Source of the DNA: Aestuariispira ectoiniformans
Lineage (GTDB): Bacteria > Pseudomonadota > Alphaproteobacteria > UBA8366 > Aestuariispiraceae
Reading direction: 5' to 3'
Assembly: GCF_025136295.1 (NCBI RefSeq)
Contig: NZ_CP062788.1
Span: 434,001-498,000 of the forward strand
DNA length: 64,000 nt
The translations under genes and the position numbers were made by a program. Positions 1-9,041 of the stretch are shown here, piece by piece (within the stretch, counting starts at the first letter, position 1; each line of letters begins with the position of its first letter). A model generated the notes under the pieces. That model did no database searches, had not been told where the DNA came from, and saw nothing but the letters and a program-made list of their open reading frames with translations.

Positions 1-1530
1 GGTATCGGCACCTATATCAAGCATTCGGACGAATCCAATGCCGATGTCGGTGACCGCGCCAACGACGGCCTGCGTGTCGATGCAAGCGAGTTGCACTGTA
101 AGGTGATCGGCGAGGGTGCAAACCTGGGCATGACCCACCGCGCGCGTATCGAATTCGCCCAGAATGGCGGCCGTGCGAACACGGATGCCATCGACAATTC
201 GGCTGGCGTCGACTGCTCCGACCATGAGGTCAATATCAAGATCCTCCTGGGCGATGTGGTCAGCCGCGGCGACATGACCGAAAAGCAGCGCAATGTGCTG
301 CTGGAGGAAATGACCGAGGAGGTCTCGGCCCTGGTCCTGCGGGACAACTACCAGCAGACGCAGTCCATCTCCATGACGCAGGCGCGCGCAGCATCCGAAC
401 TGGACCGGCATCAGCGTATGATCCGGTCGCTGGAACGGGCTGGTCATCTGAACCGCAAGCTGGAATTCCTGCCGGATGACGAGGAAATCGCCGACCGCCT
501 GCAGGCCCAGAAGGGTCTGACCCGGCCGGAACTGTCGGTGCTTCTGGCCTATGCCAAAAACGTCGCCTATCAGGAACTGCTGGAATCCGATTTGCCGGAC
601 GATCCGCTGCTGCTGGAGGATCTGGAACGGTATTTCCCGCATCAACTGCGTGAACGCTACTTGTCCAATATCCACAGCCACCGTCTGCGCCGGGAGATCA
701 TCGCAACGGCCGTGACCAACTCGATGATCAACCGGACGGGGCCAAGTTTCGTAAACGAAATGAATGTGCGCACCGGCATTTCCTCACCGGAAATCGCCCG
801 TGCCTTCACCATCGTGCGCGAAGTCTTCGGCCTGCGGGACCTGTGGGTGCAGGTAGAGGCACTGGACAACCATGCCTCTGCGGATATCCAGAACCTGATG
901 TTGCAGGAAACCGGGCGCACCATCACCCGGATGACCGAATGGTTCCTGCGCAACGAGGAACATCCGCTGGATATCGCCCGGAATATCGAGACCTACCAGA
1001 GCGGTGTGCAGACCCTGCGCTATCATCTGGAGGATATTCTGGGGGATGTGGCGCTGACCGCCTTGCATGAACGCACCCAACGTTTCATCCAGACCGGTGT
1101 GCCGTTGGAACTGGCCCAGTCCATCGGACAGTTGAAGGTGCTGTCCAGTTCCTGCGACGTGGTTCGTCTGGCCGCCCAGGCCGATCAACCCGTGATCGAG
1201 GTCGGGGCGACCTATTCCGCGGTCGGTGCCCGTTTCGGCATGGATTGGCTGCGGTCTGCCGCCAACCGTATCCCGGCGGACAGCCAGTGGCATCGCATGG
1301 CGCTGGGCGCGATCATCGACGACCTCTGGGGCCTGCAATCCGACCTGACCGCCCGCGTGTTGCGCGACGGGGAAAGCGGCCAGGAAGCAATCGAGACCTG
1401 GATCGACCGGCGTCGGGAATCCGTCGACAGGATCGACCAGTTGCTGGGTGAACTGAGCAATCTGCCACAGCTTGACCTCGCGATGCTGGCCGTGGTCGGC
1501 CGGGAAACCCGTAATCTCGTGGTAGGATAA
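1..1530 (+). CDS. gdhB: NAD-specific glutamate dehydrogenase, C-terminal part (truncated by window start)
   Basis: The reading frame is open from base 1, so this is the 3' part of a gene that starts outside the window; 509 residues are visible. The first residues read GIGTYIKHSDE and continue into a VIGEGANLGMT segment with an N-S-A-G-V-D-C-S-D-H-E-V-N run. These are hallmarks of the catalytic core of the large (about 1,600-residue) NAD-dependent glutamate dehydrogenases, which deaminate glutamate to 2-oxoglutarate and ammonia. The rest is the long, mostly helical C-terminal extension of that class. The gene ends with TAA and is followed by a separately started lipoprotein gene. The family call is firm; the symbol is by analogy. 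Confidence 0.93.
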   Translation, partial: GIGTYIKHSDESNADVGDRANDGLRVDASELHCKVIGEGANLGMTHRARIEFAQNGGRANTDAIDNSAGVDCSDHEVNIKILLGDVVSRGDMTEKQRNVLLEEMTEEVSALVLRDNYQQTQSISMTQARAASELDRHQRMIRSLERAGHLNRKLEFLPDDEEIADRLQAQKGLTRPELSVLLAYAKNVAYQELLESDLPDDPLLLEDLERYFPHQLRERYLSNIHSHRLRREIIATAVTNSMINRTGPSFVNEMNVRTGISSPEIARAFTIVREVFGLRDLWVQVEALDNHASADIQNLMLQETGRTITRMTEWFLRNEEHPLDIARNIETYQSGVQTLRYHLEDILGDVALTALHERTQRFIQTGVPLELAQSIGQLKVLSSSCDVVRLAAQADQPVIEVGATYSAVGARFGMDWLRSAANRIPADSQWHRMALGAIIDDLWGLQSDLTARVLRDGESGQEAIETWIDRRRESVDRIDQLLGELSNLPQLDLAMLAVVGRETRNLVVG

Positions 1531-1609
1531 CGCGATGCATATTCTTGCCATAATCAGGATGCAGCCTACGTAGAAGAGTAGGTTCATCGCTTCGGGAAGG
1601 AATTGGACA

Positions 1610-2212
1610 ATGGCCGTCACCGCAAAACGCAATCAACGTCTTTGGACGCGGATCATGCTGTTGGTCGGGACGGCCATTGCCGTTCCCGCCATCAATGCCT
1701 GTTCCCCGGTGGCCCCGGTGGAAATGGCCGTCGAAGACCGCAGCGGCGGCGACATCAAGGACGATACCGAGATCAAGGCGGGCATCATCGCCGATATCAA
1801 CAACCGCATGGGCACCGGCATGGCCGCCAGCCTGAATGTGGATGTTTACGAACAGGTGGTGATGCTGACCGGCGAGGTTGAAACCGATGCCGATTTCCGC
1901 AAGGCCGAAAGCATCGCCCGCGCCCATCCCGGCGTGCGGCGACTCTACAACGAAATCCAGGTAGTCCCCGAAGGCACGGACGCCGAGGGAAGCTGGATCG
2001 ACGATGTGGTGGTAAAGCAGAAGTTCTATGGCAAACTGGCGACCACCGCCGGCGTCAATCACACCAACTGGCGTTACCGGTCCGTCAACGGCGTTCTTTA
2101 CCTGTTCGGACGATCCCTCAGCCAGGGCGAAATGGACAGGGTGCTTGCCATCGCCAAGGACACCGAAAACGTCCGCCGTGTCGTCAACCACGCCTTCGTG
2201 CGGCCGAAATAA
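1610..2212 (+). CDS. BON-domain lipoprotein
   Basis: A 200-residue protein with an N-terminal hydrophobic signal (residues 13-29) ending in PAINAC, which resembles a lipobox with Cys31 as the lipidated residue. Two BON-type repeats follow (about 50-120 and 130-195). Each has the alternating hydrophobic pattern and glycine of the family, for example VVMLTGEVETDADFRKAESIA and VLYLFGRSLSQGEMDRVLAIA. BON proteins (OsmY/DolP type) bind phospholipid and support envelope integrity. AAGGA lies about 8 bases before the ATG. It follows the dehydrogenase by 79 bp and may be co-transcribed. The specific role is unknown. Confidence 0.85.
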   Translation: MAVTAKRNQRLWTRIMLLVGTAIAVPAINACSPVAPVEMAVEDRSGGDIKDDTEIKAGIIADINNRMGTGMAASLNVDVYEQVVMLTGEVETDADFRKAESIARAHPGVRRLYNEIQVVPEGTDAEGSWIDDVVVKQKFYGKLATTAGVNHTNWRYRSVNGVLYLFGRSLSQGEMDRVLAIAKDTENVRRVVNHAFVRPK

Positions 2213-2227
2213 ACATCTCCAGACCGG

Positions 2228-3130
2228 TCAGCCAGCCGCCTGTGCCGCCAACGCCATGGTCAGGGTGAGTTCTTCACCGGGCGGAAGCTGGCGCCAGCCG
2301 GTGTTGCCGCCCCAGTCACTATCCTGGCGGTTGGCCGCATCGGTCATATGGGTGACCGGCTCGACACAGAAAAATTCCTCTCCCTTCGGGCTGTAGACCA
2401 CCACGTGGCTCGCCAGCCCGTTGGAGGTCATGGTCATCCGGCGTCCGTCGGCCCAGGACAATTGCGCCTGCCCGTCCCAGCCGTCGAAACAGTTGTCCAG
2501 ACCTTCCCGCAAACGCTTGCCACCGGCAAAGTCCGTCAGGACCGGATGATGGATATTCCGCCGAACCGGCATACAGAATTTATCGGTTTCATGGATCGCC
2601 GCCACATGCATGCGGACCGCCGCCGGAACGGCCTTGGCAAAAAAGGGATGCAGGCCCAGACCCAGCGGCATGGGCGTTTCCGCCTGATTGGTCACGGACA
2701 GGCTGATACTAAGCCGCCCTTCGGTCAGCGACACAACCTGTTCCGCACGAAAGGCCCAGGGCCAGGCATCAGGTTCATGAGTGTAGGCGAGCGTCACACT
2801 ATCCACATGCTGGGCCGCGACCGCCCAGGGCCGCCAACAGCCAAACCCGTGGATCGCATGGGGTTCCGGCGGAAAGTTGAGCGGCAGTTGAATCTCCTGC
2901 CCATCCTGCTTAAACCGCCCGCGATCAATACGGTTGGAAAAAGGCACCAGGGGATAACAGGCGCTTTGCAGGGCATCTTCGCCCTCCAGAGGCCGCAACC
3001 AGTCCGTTACTTCGCCGCCCGGGCTGTACTGGCGGAAATGACTGAGGCAGCCGCCCAGGTCCGGGCGCAGGCCCACCGACCAGTCACCAACGCGAATGTC
3101 CAATTTGTTGCGATCCATGAAGGCACCCAT
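2228..3130 (-). CDS. aldose 1-epimerase family protein
   Basis: A 300-residue protein of the galactose mutarotase-like fold, which interconverts alpha and beta anomers of aldoses. Visible family marks are the N-terminal G-D-W-S-V-G-L-R-P-D-L-G-G-C strand, YPLVPFSNRI (sugar-binding Asn/Arg), an AIHGFGCWRPW segment with the first active-site His, and GLGLHPFFAK with the second. The C-terminal CVEPVTHMTDAAN contains the catalytic Glu region. The start could also be the internal ATG at 3118. It converges on the BON gene with a 15-bp gap and is divergent from an ArsR gene. Substrate is not predictable; the YeaD/YihR-like subgroup is possible. Confidence 0.88.
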   Translation of the reverse strand: MGAFMDRNKLDIRVGDWSVGLRPDLGGCLSHFRQYSPGGEVTDWLRPLEGEDALQSACYPLVPFSNRIDRGRFKQDGQEIQLPLNFPPEPHAIHGFGCWRPWAVAAQHVDSVTLAYTHEPDAWPWAFRAEQVVSLTEGRLSISLSVTNQAETPMPLGLGLHPFFAKAVPAAVRMHVAAIHETDKFCMPVRRNIHHPVLTDFAGGKRLREGLDNCFDGWDGQAQLSWADGRRMTMTSNGLASHVVVYSPKGEEFFCVEPVTHMTDAANRQDSDWGGNTGWRQLPPGEELTLTMALAAQAAG

Positions 3131-3219
3131 CCCAACTGTCTATAAGTGCGACTATAGACCTGCGCCAGCCGTCAAGCCAGCCGGGAGCCACCACAACAGG
3201 ATATGTGGCGACCTAATAC

Positions 3220-3268
3220 TTAGCCAATTGTGAAAGTTTTTATTGACGAACGTCCTGTGCTGCATAAT
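3220..3268 (+). promoter_or_regulatory. candidate ArsR promoter/operator
   Basis: TTAGCCAATTG at 3220-3230 shares its core with the perfect palindrome in front of the second ArsR gene (36653-36672). A TTGACG (3243-3248) and a CATAAT (3263-3268) lie just before the ATG at 3279, but their spacing (14) is short. If CATAAT is the -10, the mRNA would be nearly leaderless, which fits the absence of a Shine-Dalgarno sequence. Inferred only from sequence. Confidence 0.35.
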
Positions 3269-3278
3269 ACTTTCCCAC

Positions 3279-3614
3279 ATGGCTAAGTTTTCAACCGATC
3301 TCAATAAAGCTTTTTCCGCACTCGCAGACCCGACCAGACGGGCGATCGTCAGTCATTTATGTGACGGGCCAAAATCTGTGAGTGAGCTTTCAGAGCCATT
3401 CGGACTGGCTCTGCCGTCGCTGCTCAAACATGTACGCGTGCTTGAGCAGAGCGGGCTTATCAGTTCCGAGAAAACCGGGCGCGTTCGAACCTGCAGGATC
3501 GAGCCGGATGCCTTTCATGCAACAGAAGCGTGGATACATCAGCATATCTCGTCCTGGGAAAAGCGCCTCGATCGCATGGAAGCCCACATCGGCCGCATGA
3601 AAAGGAAGACTTAA
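3279..3614 (+). CDS. ArsR-family winged-helix regulator
   Basis: A 111-residue regulator beginning MAKFSTDLNKAFSALADPTRR, followed by the classic ArsR helix-turn-helix (SELSEPFGLALPSLLKHVRVLEQSGLISSEKTGR, about residues 35-68). No metal-binding Cys cluster is visible. ATG 3279 is preferred to an upstream TTG at 3243 because the protein then begins as its paralogues do; no good Shine-Dalgarno precedes it. The gene is four bases from an SRPBCC gene. ArsR/SRPBCC pairs are common, and the regulator is presumed to repress the pair. A paralogous pair lies at 35785-36620. Confidence 0.9.
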   Translation: MAKFSTDLNKAFSALADPTRRAIVSHLCDGPKSVSELSEPFGLALPSLLKHVRVLEQSGLISSEKTGRVRTCRIEPDAFHATEAWIHQHISSWEKRLDRMEAHIGRMKRKT

Positions 3615-3618
3615 GACG

Positions 3619-4119
3619 ATGAGCAATCCATTCAACACCACCGCCTCCCCCTGGCAGGACTGGCCTGTCGATCAGGAGATTGTCCTGAGCCGCGTAATCG
3701 ATGCCCCACGCAGTCTGGTCTACGCCGCCTGGACGGACCCGGATCAGATACAGGAATGGTTCGGGCCCGACGGCATGGTGATCGAAACCCGGGAAATCGA
3801 CCTCACCCCCGGTGGGATCTGGCGCTTTGACATGATTGCTCCCGATGGCACCTGCTACAGCAACCGGATGGTTTTCCTGCGTATGGAGGAACCGGCATTC
3901 ATCGAGGTCGAGCATGGATCAGATCAGGACAACGACCCCGGCAGGTTCAGAATGCTCGTCACCTTCGACGAACAAAACAACGGCAAGACCGTCCTGACAC
4001 TCCGGCAGATGCACCCGTCCAAGGAGCAGCGGGAAGAGACGATTGGCTTCGGCGCTGTCGAATATGGCGGGCAGACACTCAGGAAACTGGCGCTCCACAT
4101 TGAAAAGATCAGGGGTTGA
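3619..4119 (+). CDS. SRPBCC (AHSA1-like) family protein
   Basis: A 166-residue START/SRPBCC-fold protein of the Aha1-C-terminal-like group. Typical marks are an early VLSRVIDAPRSLVYAAWTDPDQIQEWFGPDG segment, a central G-G-x-W-R-F-D-M motif, and a C-terminal helix with GAVEYGGQTLRKLALHIE. The fold forms a hydrophobic ligand cavity; the ligand is unknown. It sits directly behind the ArsR gene (4-bp gap, probably one transcript). Its 3' end overlaps the convergent solute-binding gene by 11 bp. Confidence 0.88.
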   Translation: MSNPFNTTASPWQDWPVDQEIVLSRVIDAPRSLVYAAWTDPDQIQEWFGPDGMVIETREIDLTPGGIWRFDMIAPDGTCYSNRMVFLRMEEPAFIEVEHGSDQDNDPGRFRMLVTFDEQNNGKTVLTLRQMHPSKEQREETIGFGAVEYGGQTLRKLALHIEKIRG

Positions 4120-4882
4120 GCGAAGGGGTCTGCCAATCCTGCAGGCCATAGCGGGCCAAAATGGCCTGCAGGCGGCCATCCCGACGCATCTGCCTCACCG
4201 TATCGGACAGAAGACGCGCATAATCCGACGCCTCTTCCAGGTCTGGCGGGAAGGCAATAAAGGCCTCTTCATATTTCACCGATTTCGGCGACAGGGACAC
4301 ATCCGCCTGCAAATGCATCCTCTCAAGCTGATAGCGGGCGACGGATACCTCCGCGACAAAGGCGTCGATACGGCCCAGAACCAGTTTCCTGATATTGGTG
4401 CGCAGGGCGTTGTCCCCGCCAACCACATCCACAAGAGCATATGTCTCCAGCGCCTCGGTCAGGTCGCCATAGTCATAGCCGCGTATGGCCCCGATCCGCA
4501 TGCCCTTCAGGCTTTCCGGCCCGCCATACCGCCAGTCGTTGTCGGCGGACACAAAAATGGCATTACCGCTCAGCCCCAGCGGTTCATCGGGAAAAACAAA
4601 GTCTGGTGCATCCCCGCGAAAGGCCCCGACAATCCCCTGGAAATGCCCGCGGCGCGCCTCGCGAACCGCCCGCGCCCAGTTGATCAGCCGATAGGTCACT
4701 TTATGACCGGCAGGGGTAAAAGCAGCCTTCGCAATGTCGATCATATAGCCGGGATGTTCGCTATCGGGATAACAGTTGTAGGGACACCAGAGGTCGGCCA
4801 CGAGAATGATGTCCCTCGCATCCGCGCGGGAGAAGGGCGTGGTCAGCGCCACCAGAAGCAGGGTTATGGCAAAAAGCCTCAT
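4109..4882 (-). CDS. orphan periplasmic solute-binding protein (SBP_bac_3-like)
   Basis: A 257-residue protein with a Sec signal peptide (about 1-22, MRLFAITLLLVALTTPFSRA) followed by the two-lobed fold of family-3 amino-acid-type binding proteins. Visible lobe motifs include DLWCPYNCYPDSEHPGYMIDI, a middle MRIGAIRGYDYGD strand-loop, and a C-terminal QMRRDGRLQAILARYGL helix. No ABC permease or ATPase gene is adjacent, so it is either an orphan or works with a sensor or distant transporter. A second orphan of the same type lies at 11210-11998. Ligand unknown. Confidence 0.85.
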   Translation of the reverse strand: MRLFAITLLLVALTTPFSRADARDIILVADLWCPYNCYPDSEHPGYMIDIAKAAFTPAGHKVTYRLINWARAVREARRGHFQGIVGAFRGDAPDFVFPDEPLGLSGNAIFVSADNDWRYGGPESLKGMRIGAIRGYDYGDLTEALETYALVDVVGGDNALRTNIRKLVLGRIDAFVAEVSVARYQLERMHLQADVSLSPKSVKYEEAFIAFPPDLEEASDYARLLSDTVRQMRRDGRLQAILARYGLQDWQTPSLNP

Positions 4883-4908
4883 GAATGACGATCAGATCCG
4901 TCGCGGTG

Positions 4909-5313
4909 TTAATGGTCCTTGGCGGCAAGAAGTTGCAGGATGGAAAGCGCATCGTCGGCCCGGTCGCTGGGCACGAAGATATGATCGTGGAAATAGCCCG
5001 CCACCGGGTTCACCGGGATGCCCGCCTCTGCCAGGACCGTGGCGACCTGCGCCATAAAGCCGACCGCCTCCAGCGCGCTGTGCACGTTCAGTGTGATCAT
5101 ATGGCAGGGAAAGACATACTCCAGCTCCAGATGATCCGCCGTTTCCTTGTCGACGATGATGGTCGTGCCTTCCGCCTCATGGAACAGCATCACGGGCTCC
5201 AGCGCGTTGGGCACCCGCTCGCCGAAGGGAAAGGTCATGAAGACAAATTCCCCCGGGCGCAGGACCGGCTCCATCGAGGCGATCAGTTTTTCGAGGTTCG
5301 TTTCGCCGGTCAT
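4909..5313 (-). CDS. ACT-domain protein (DUF2241-type)
   Basis: A 134-residue cytoplasmic protein. The N-terminal half (LEKLIASMEPVLRPGEFVFMTFP) and the C-terminal ACT-like half (MITLNVHSALEAVGFMAQVATVLAEAGIPVNPVAGYFHDHIFVP) match the small two-ACT family previously called DUF2241. ACT domains usually bind amino acids and act as allosteric sensors. AAGGAA lies upstream of the ATG (mRNA sense). It is 26 bp from the solute-binding gene on the same strand and may share its transcript. No specific partner enzyme is visible. Confidence 0.82.
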   Translation of the reverse strand: MTGETNLEKLIASMEPVLRPGEFVFMTFPFGERVPNALEPVMLFHEAEGTTIIVDKETADHLELEYVFPCHMITLNVHSALEAVGFMAQVATVLAEAGIPVNPVAGYFHDHIFVPSDRADDALSILQLLAAKDH

Positions 5314-5476
5314 GATCGTGATTCCTTATACATCAACACGCTAACCTGACCATGATGCCTTTTTCCGACGCATTGGTGAATAAAAAAGCACCGTTGGGAG
5401 AGGCCGTTACAGGACTGCGAGGACGGAAGCATGCAACCGGAACCGCCGGAGCAGCCCGCCACCCCCCTGTGCCACG

Positions 5477-6049
5477 CTATTCCGGACGCCCCACAATATC
5501 CATGAGGCCAAGACTGTAGCGGGGCTGTCCGATGTCGTCGGCCAGCGGCAGGTCAATGGTTTCCAGAGCCACGCGGGTGACACCGAAACGCAGCGCCACC
5601 CCATGGCATCGCCAGGGCTGACGACTGGTCAGCACATCATTGAAATAATGCGCCAGGGCGGCATGTTCCTCGCTGTCATAACCCGTTCCCGGCAGGCCGA
5701 AGATCAAATCCGTGTCAGTGGGACCGACGATTTCCACCAGAATTTCGCCCTTCACCCGAAACCTGAATTTCCGGCATTCCGGGTCCAGGGCTTCGACAAG
5801 ACAGATATAGGGGGCAAGATCGATGAAATCGATGATGTCAAATTGGTCGCGCCGCGGCATCTCCCCGTGGAATCCACACCACCATGTCAACAGGCGCATA
5901 ATCCGGGGAGAGGTGAACTTGGTGTCTTCGGTAACAGGATGCCGTTTGATGTCAAACAGGAAGGGCTCGTGTTTTTCCTCCCCGGAAGCCTGCTTCGGCC
6001 TTCCGGTGGATGAACCTGTTTCAAATGGCGTTTCCTTCACCACCAGCAT
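5477..6049 (-). CDS. PAS-domain protein (PAS_5 type)
   Basis: A 190-residue soluble protein. The region about 50-185 resembles the small alphaproteobacterial PAS_5 family: a W-W-x-x-x-H-G-E-M-P-R-R-D-Q-F-D-I-I-D-F segment, then L-A-P-Y-I-C-L-V-E, a FRFRVKGEILVEIVG strand, and a YSLGLMDIVGRPE C-terminus. Such proteins have no output domain and probably regulate by protein contact; ligand and partner are unknown. The start follows a GGGGG run. A 163-bp spacer separates it from the ACT gene. Confidence 0.75.
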   Translation of the reverse strand: MLVVKETPFETGSSTGRPKQASGEEKHEPFLFDIKRHPVTEDTKFTSPRIMRLLTWWCGFHGEMPRRDQFDIIDFIDLAPYICLVEALDPECRKFRFRVKGEILVEIVGPTDTDLIFGLPGTGYDSEEHAALAHYFNDVLTSRQPWRCHGVALRFGVTRVALETIDLPLADDIGQPRYSLGLMDIVGRPE

Positions 6050-6162
6050 CCCCCATGGCCGGAAGATAGCAACCGCATGTCGCGCCCCATGATATCACAA
6101 CAGGACGCAGGATGCCTGAAAGGCGAATACACCCTGTCCGCCACAGACCTTCCCGCAAATAG

Positions 6163-6190
6163 AAAAAGGGCGGCCTCGATGAGACCGCCC
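6163..6190 (-). terminator. intrinsic terminator after pnp
   Basis: On the minus strand GGGCGGTCTC-ATC-GAGGCCGCCC forms a 10-bp stem with one G-T pair, followed by TTTTT. It lies 28 bp beyond the pnp stop codon. Confidence 0.9.
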
Positions 6191-6217
6191 CTTTCGGTGC
6201 TCCCGATTTAACTCGGG

Positions 6218-8413
6218 TTATGCGTCGGCATCAGCCTTCTTGCGGCGCGGTTTGCGCGGACCGCGGTCACCACCACGATCGCTGTCGCCACCGCGGTCCT
6301 CGGAGGCAGCGCCTTCGATTTCCTCACCGGTTTCCTGATTCACGACTTTCATGGACAGGCGAACCTTGCCACGATCGTCAACGCCCAGGCATTTGACCCA
6401 GACTTCGTCGCCTTCATTGCAGACGTCGGTCACCTGGGCGGTGCGGCCCTGGGCCAGTTCGGAGATATGGACCAGGCCGTCACGGTTGCCCATGAAGTTC
6501 ACAAAGGCGCCGAAATCAACGACTTTGACAACCTTGCCCTTGTAGATCACGCCGGGCTCCGGCTCGGCGACGATGCCTTTGATCCAGTTGTAGGCGGCAT
6601 CACCGGCATCTTCGTCAACAGCAGCGATCTTGATCGTGCCGTCGTCTTCGATGTCGACTTTCGCGCCCGTGGTTTCGCAGATTTCGCGGATGACCTTACC
6701 ACCGGTGCCGATCACGTCACGGATCTTCTCGCGCGGGATCGTCAGGGTAACGATGCGCGGTGCGAAGCTGGAGACTTCCTCACGGCCGGAGGTGATCGCC
6801 TTGGACATTTCGTTCAGGATATGCAGGCGGCCGTCGCGGGCCTGACCCAGCGCGGTTTCCATGATGTCCTTGGTGATCGAGGTGATCTTGATGTCCATCT
6901 GCAAAGAGGTGATACCGTCTTCGGTACCGGCCACCTTGAAGTCCATGTCGCCCAGGTGGTCTTCGTCACCCAGGATGTCGGACAGCACGGCAACGCCATC
7001 GTCTTCCTTGATCAGGCCCATGGCGATACCGGCACAGGATTTTTTCAAGGGAACGCCCGCATCCATCAGCGCCAGCGAGGTGCCGCAGACGGTTGCCATG
7101 GAGGAAGACCCGTTGGATTCCGTGATCTCGGAGACCACGCGAACCGTGTAGGGGAAGTCTTCCTTGGACGGCAGCATCGGGTGGATTGCACGCCATGCCA
7201 GTTTACCGTGACCGATTTCACGACGGCCCGGAGACCCCATGCGGCCTGCTTCACCGACGGAATACGGCGGGAAGTTGTAGTGCAGCATGAAATGCTCACG
7301 ATATTCGCCAGCCAGTGCGTCGATGATCTGTTCGTCCTGACCGGTGCCCAGCGTGGTCACGACCAGCGCCTGGGTTTCACCGCGGGTGAACAGTGCGGAA
7401 CCGTGAGTACGGCCGATCACGCCGATTTCGGAGCTGATCGGGCGAACCTGGGTCGTGGTACGACCGTCGATACGGCTGCCGGTTTTCAGGATGTTGCCGC
7501 GAACGATGTCGCTTTCCAGGCCCTTGAACAGCTTGCCCGCCAGTTCGACGTCCAGCTCTTCTTCCGCGATCTTTTCCAAAGCCGCTGCCTTCACCTCGGA
7601 AACGGCCGCAACGCGGTCCTGTTTGGTGGTGATGGCATAGGCCTCACGCAGGCCGGCGTCAGCCAGTTCAACCAGACGCGCCTTGGTGCTTTCGATAGCG
7701 GGATCGGCTTCCGGCATGTCGTAGGGCTCTTTCGCCGCCACTTCAGCCAGGCTGATGATCAGGTCGATCACCGGCTGGAATGCTTCGTGACCGAAGGTCA
7801 CCGCGCCCAGCATGGTTTCTTCCGACAGCTCCTGGGCTTCGGATTCGACCATCAGAACGCCTTCCTGCGTACCGGCGACAACCAGGTCCAGTTCGCTTTC
7901 TTCCATCTGATCCATGGTCGGGTTCAGGACGAACTCGCCATTGATCATGCCGACGCGCGCGCCGCCGATCGGGCCCAGGAAGGGCGCACCGGAAATGGTC
8001 AGCGCAGCAGACGCACCGATCATGGCAACCATGTCCGGATCATTTTCCATGTCATGGCTGAGAACGGTCGTGACAACCTGGGTCTCGTTACGGAAACCCG
8101 GTACGAACAGCGGACGGATCGGACGGTCGATCAGGCGCGAGGTCAGCGTTTCCTTCTCGGAAGGACGGCCTTCGCGTTTGAAGAAGCCACCCGGGATTTT
8201 ACCGGCGGCAAAGGTCTTTTCCTGATAATTGACCGTCAGCGGGAAGAAATCCACGCCGGGTTTCTGCTGTTTGGCGAAAACCGCCGTGCAAAGCACCTTG
8301 GTGTCACCATAGGTGACCATAACGGCGCCATCTGCCTGACGGGCGATCTGGCCGGTTTCCAGGGTCAGCGTACGCCCGCCCCATTCGATGCTTTTGGTAT
8401 GTTTATCGAACAT
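6218..8413 (-). CDS. pnp: polynucleotide phosphorylase
   Basis: This 731-residue protein is the phosphorolytic 3'-5' exoribonuclease PNPase, a core component of RNA decay. Domains in order are RNase PH 1 (about 12-145, with the [15 protein letters not shown]-binding loop), a helical linker (about 240-310), RNase PH 2 (about 325-545), KH (about 555-615, with the GTGG loop in [15 protein letters not shown]), and S1 (about 620-690). A charged tail follows, rich in Asp/Arg/Gly and ending in basic residues ([13 protein letters not shown]), where degradosome contacts often lie. It is downstream of rpsO in the classical order, with a 331-bp structured leader. Confidence 0.98.
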   Translation of the reverse strand: MFDKHTKSIEWGGRTLTLETGQIARQADGAVMVTYGDTKVLCTAVFAKQQKPGVDFFPLTVNYQEKTFAAGKIPGGFFKREGRPSEKETLTSRLIDRPIRPLFVPGFRNETQVVTTVLSHDMENDPDMVAMIGASAALTISGAPFLGPIGGARVGMINGEFVLNPTMDQMEESELDLVVAGTQEGVLMVESEAQELSEETMLGAVTFGHEAFQPVIDLIISLAEVAAKEPYDMPEADPAIESTKARLVELADAGLREAYAITTKQDRVAAVSEVKAAALEKIAEEELDVELAGKLFKGLESDIVRGNILKTGSRIDGRTTTQVRPISSEIGVIGRTHGSALFTRGETQALVVTTLGTGQDEQIIDALAGEYREHFMLHYNFPPYSVGEAGRMGSPGRREIGHGKLAWRAIHPMLPSKEDFPYTVRVVSEITESNGSSSMATVCGTSLALMDAGVPLKKSCAGIAMGLIKEDDGVAVLSDILGDEDHLGDMDFKVAGTEDGITSLQMDIKITSITKDIMETALGQARDGRLHILNEMSKAITSGREEVSSFAPRIVTLTIPREKIRDVIGTGGKVIREICETTGAKVDIEDDGTIKIAAVDEDAGDAAYNWIKGIVAEPEPGVIYKGKVVKVVDFGAFVNFMGNRDGLVHISELAQGRTAQVTDVCNEGDEVWVKCLGVDDRGKVRLSMKVVNQETGEEIEGAASEDRGGDSDRGGDRGPRKPRRKKADADA

Positions 8414-8521
8414 ATTTTCCTATTCCTCAAATTCCACCACAGGCACCCGCATCCGGATTGATACATCGTGACTGTGGTCTCGCTCGGGCTACAGAGGAAA
8501 AGGCGATCACGGAAACAACAG

Positions 8522-8621
8522 GGCTTGTTTGGCCGTGTTGGCAAATCGAAAAGCGGGCAGCGTCCAGTTGCTTTTCAATATGTCAACACGACCGCATCGG
8601 TCATAAGGATCAAAACAAGCC
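8522..8621 (-). promoter_or_regulatory. pnp leader stem (candidate RNase III target)
   Basis: Three nested inverted repeats lie in the rpsO-pnp spacer. The outer pair is GGCTTGTTT (8522-8530) with AAACAAGCC (8613-8621), the middle is GTGTTG (8535-8540) with CAACAC (8584-8589), and the inner is GAAAAGC (8548-8554) with GCTTTTC (8570-8576). They would fold into one long imperfect hairpin in the pnp 5' leader. In enterobacteria such a stem is cut by RNase III and then trimmed by PNPase for autoregulation; the same role is inferred here. Confidence 0.6.
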
Positions 8622-8705
8622 TGGAATGATGTGTCGCGCGATTTGCCTTTTCTTGTTTCCCGTTTCCAGCCCGATATTTTTAGTGACCACCGGGCCGATG
8701 GTCAG

Positions 8706-8730
8706 ACGGGGCGCAATCAATGCGCCCCGT
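8706..8730 (-). terminator. strong hairpin just after rpsO
   Basis: ACGGGGCGCA and TGCGCCCCGT form a perfect 10-bp stem with a 5-base loop, 15 bp after the rpsO stop codon. No T-run follows, so it is more likely a processing site, 3'-end protector or leaky terminator than a full terminator. A second weaker hairpin (GACCA/TGGTC) follows at about 8683-8701. Both lie within the 8414-8744 gene-free spacer. Confidence 0.55.
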
Positions 8731-8744
8731 CCAATGTCCCACGC

Positions 8745-9014
8745 TTAGCGGCGAATGCCAAGCTTCGCGATGATTTCCTGGTAACCGCTTTCGCTGTTCT
8801 TACGCAGGTAATCAAGATGACGACGGCGCTTACCAACCATCATCAGCAGACCACGGCGGGAGTGGAAGTCCTTTTTGTGGTCTTTCAGATGTTCGGTCAG
8901 GTTACGGATCCGTTCGGTCAGGATCGCGATCTGAACTTCGGAGGAACCGGTGTCGCCGTCTTTGGCGCCGAATTCCTTGATGAGTTCAGCCTTGCGTTCA
9001 GCAGTAATGGACAT
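8745..9014 (-). CDS. rpsO: 30S ribosomal protein S15
   Basis: An 89-residue protein, exactly the family length. It has the S15 signature through [34 protein letters not shown], including the invariant H-x-x-D-x-x-S-R-R-G-L region that contacts 16S rRNA helices 20-22. It lies between truB and pnp, the classical bacterial arrangement, on the minus strand. In E. coli S15 represses its own translation; no such element is evident here. Confidence 0.98.
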   Translation of the reverse strand: MSITAERKAELIKEFGAKDGDTGSSEVQIAILTERIRNLTEHLKDHKKDFHSRRGLLMMVGKRRRHLDYLRKNSESGYQEIIAKLGIRR

Positions 9015-9041
9015 AAGTACTTTCCTTCTGCGGCATCGGGT

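Noticed and set aside
6467-8461. Long open frame (664 codons) antisense to pnp
   Set aside because: It is the mirror of the biased codon use of pnp in a high-GC genome; the product shows no family resemblance and has no ribosome-binding site.
8579-8584. Minus-strand TTGACA in the pnp leader as a pnp promoter
   Set aside because: No acceptable -10 lies at 16-18 bp; the bases belong to the nested leader hairpin.
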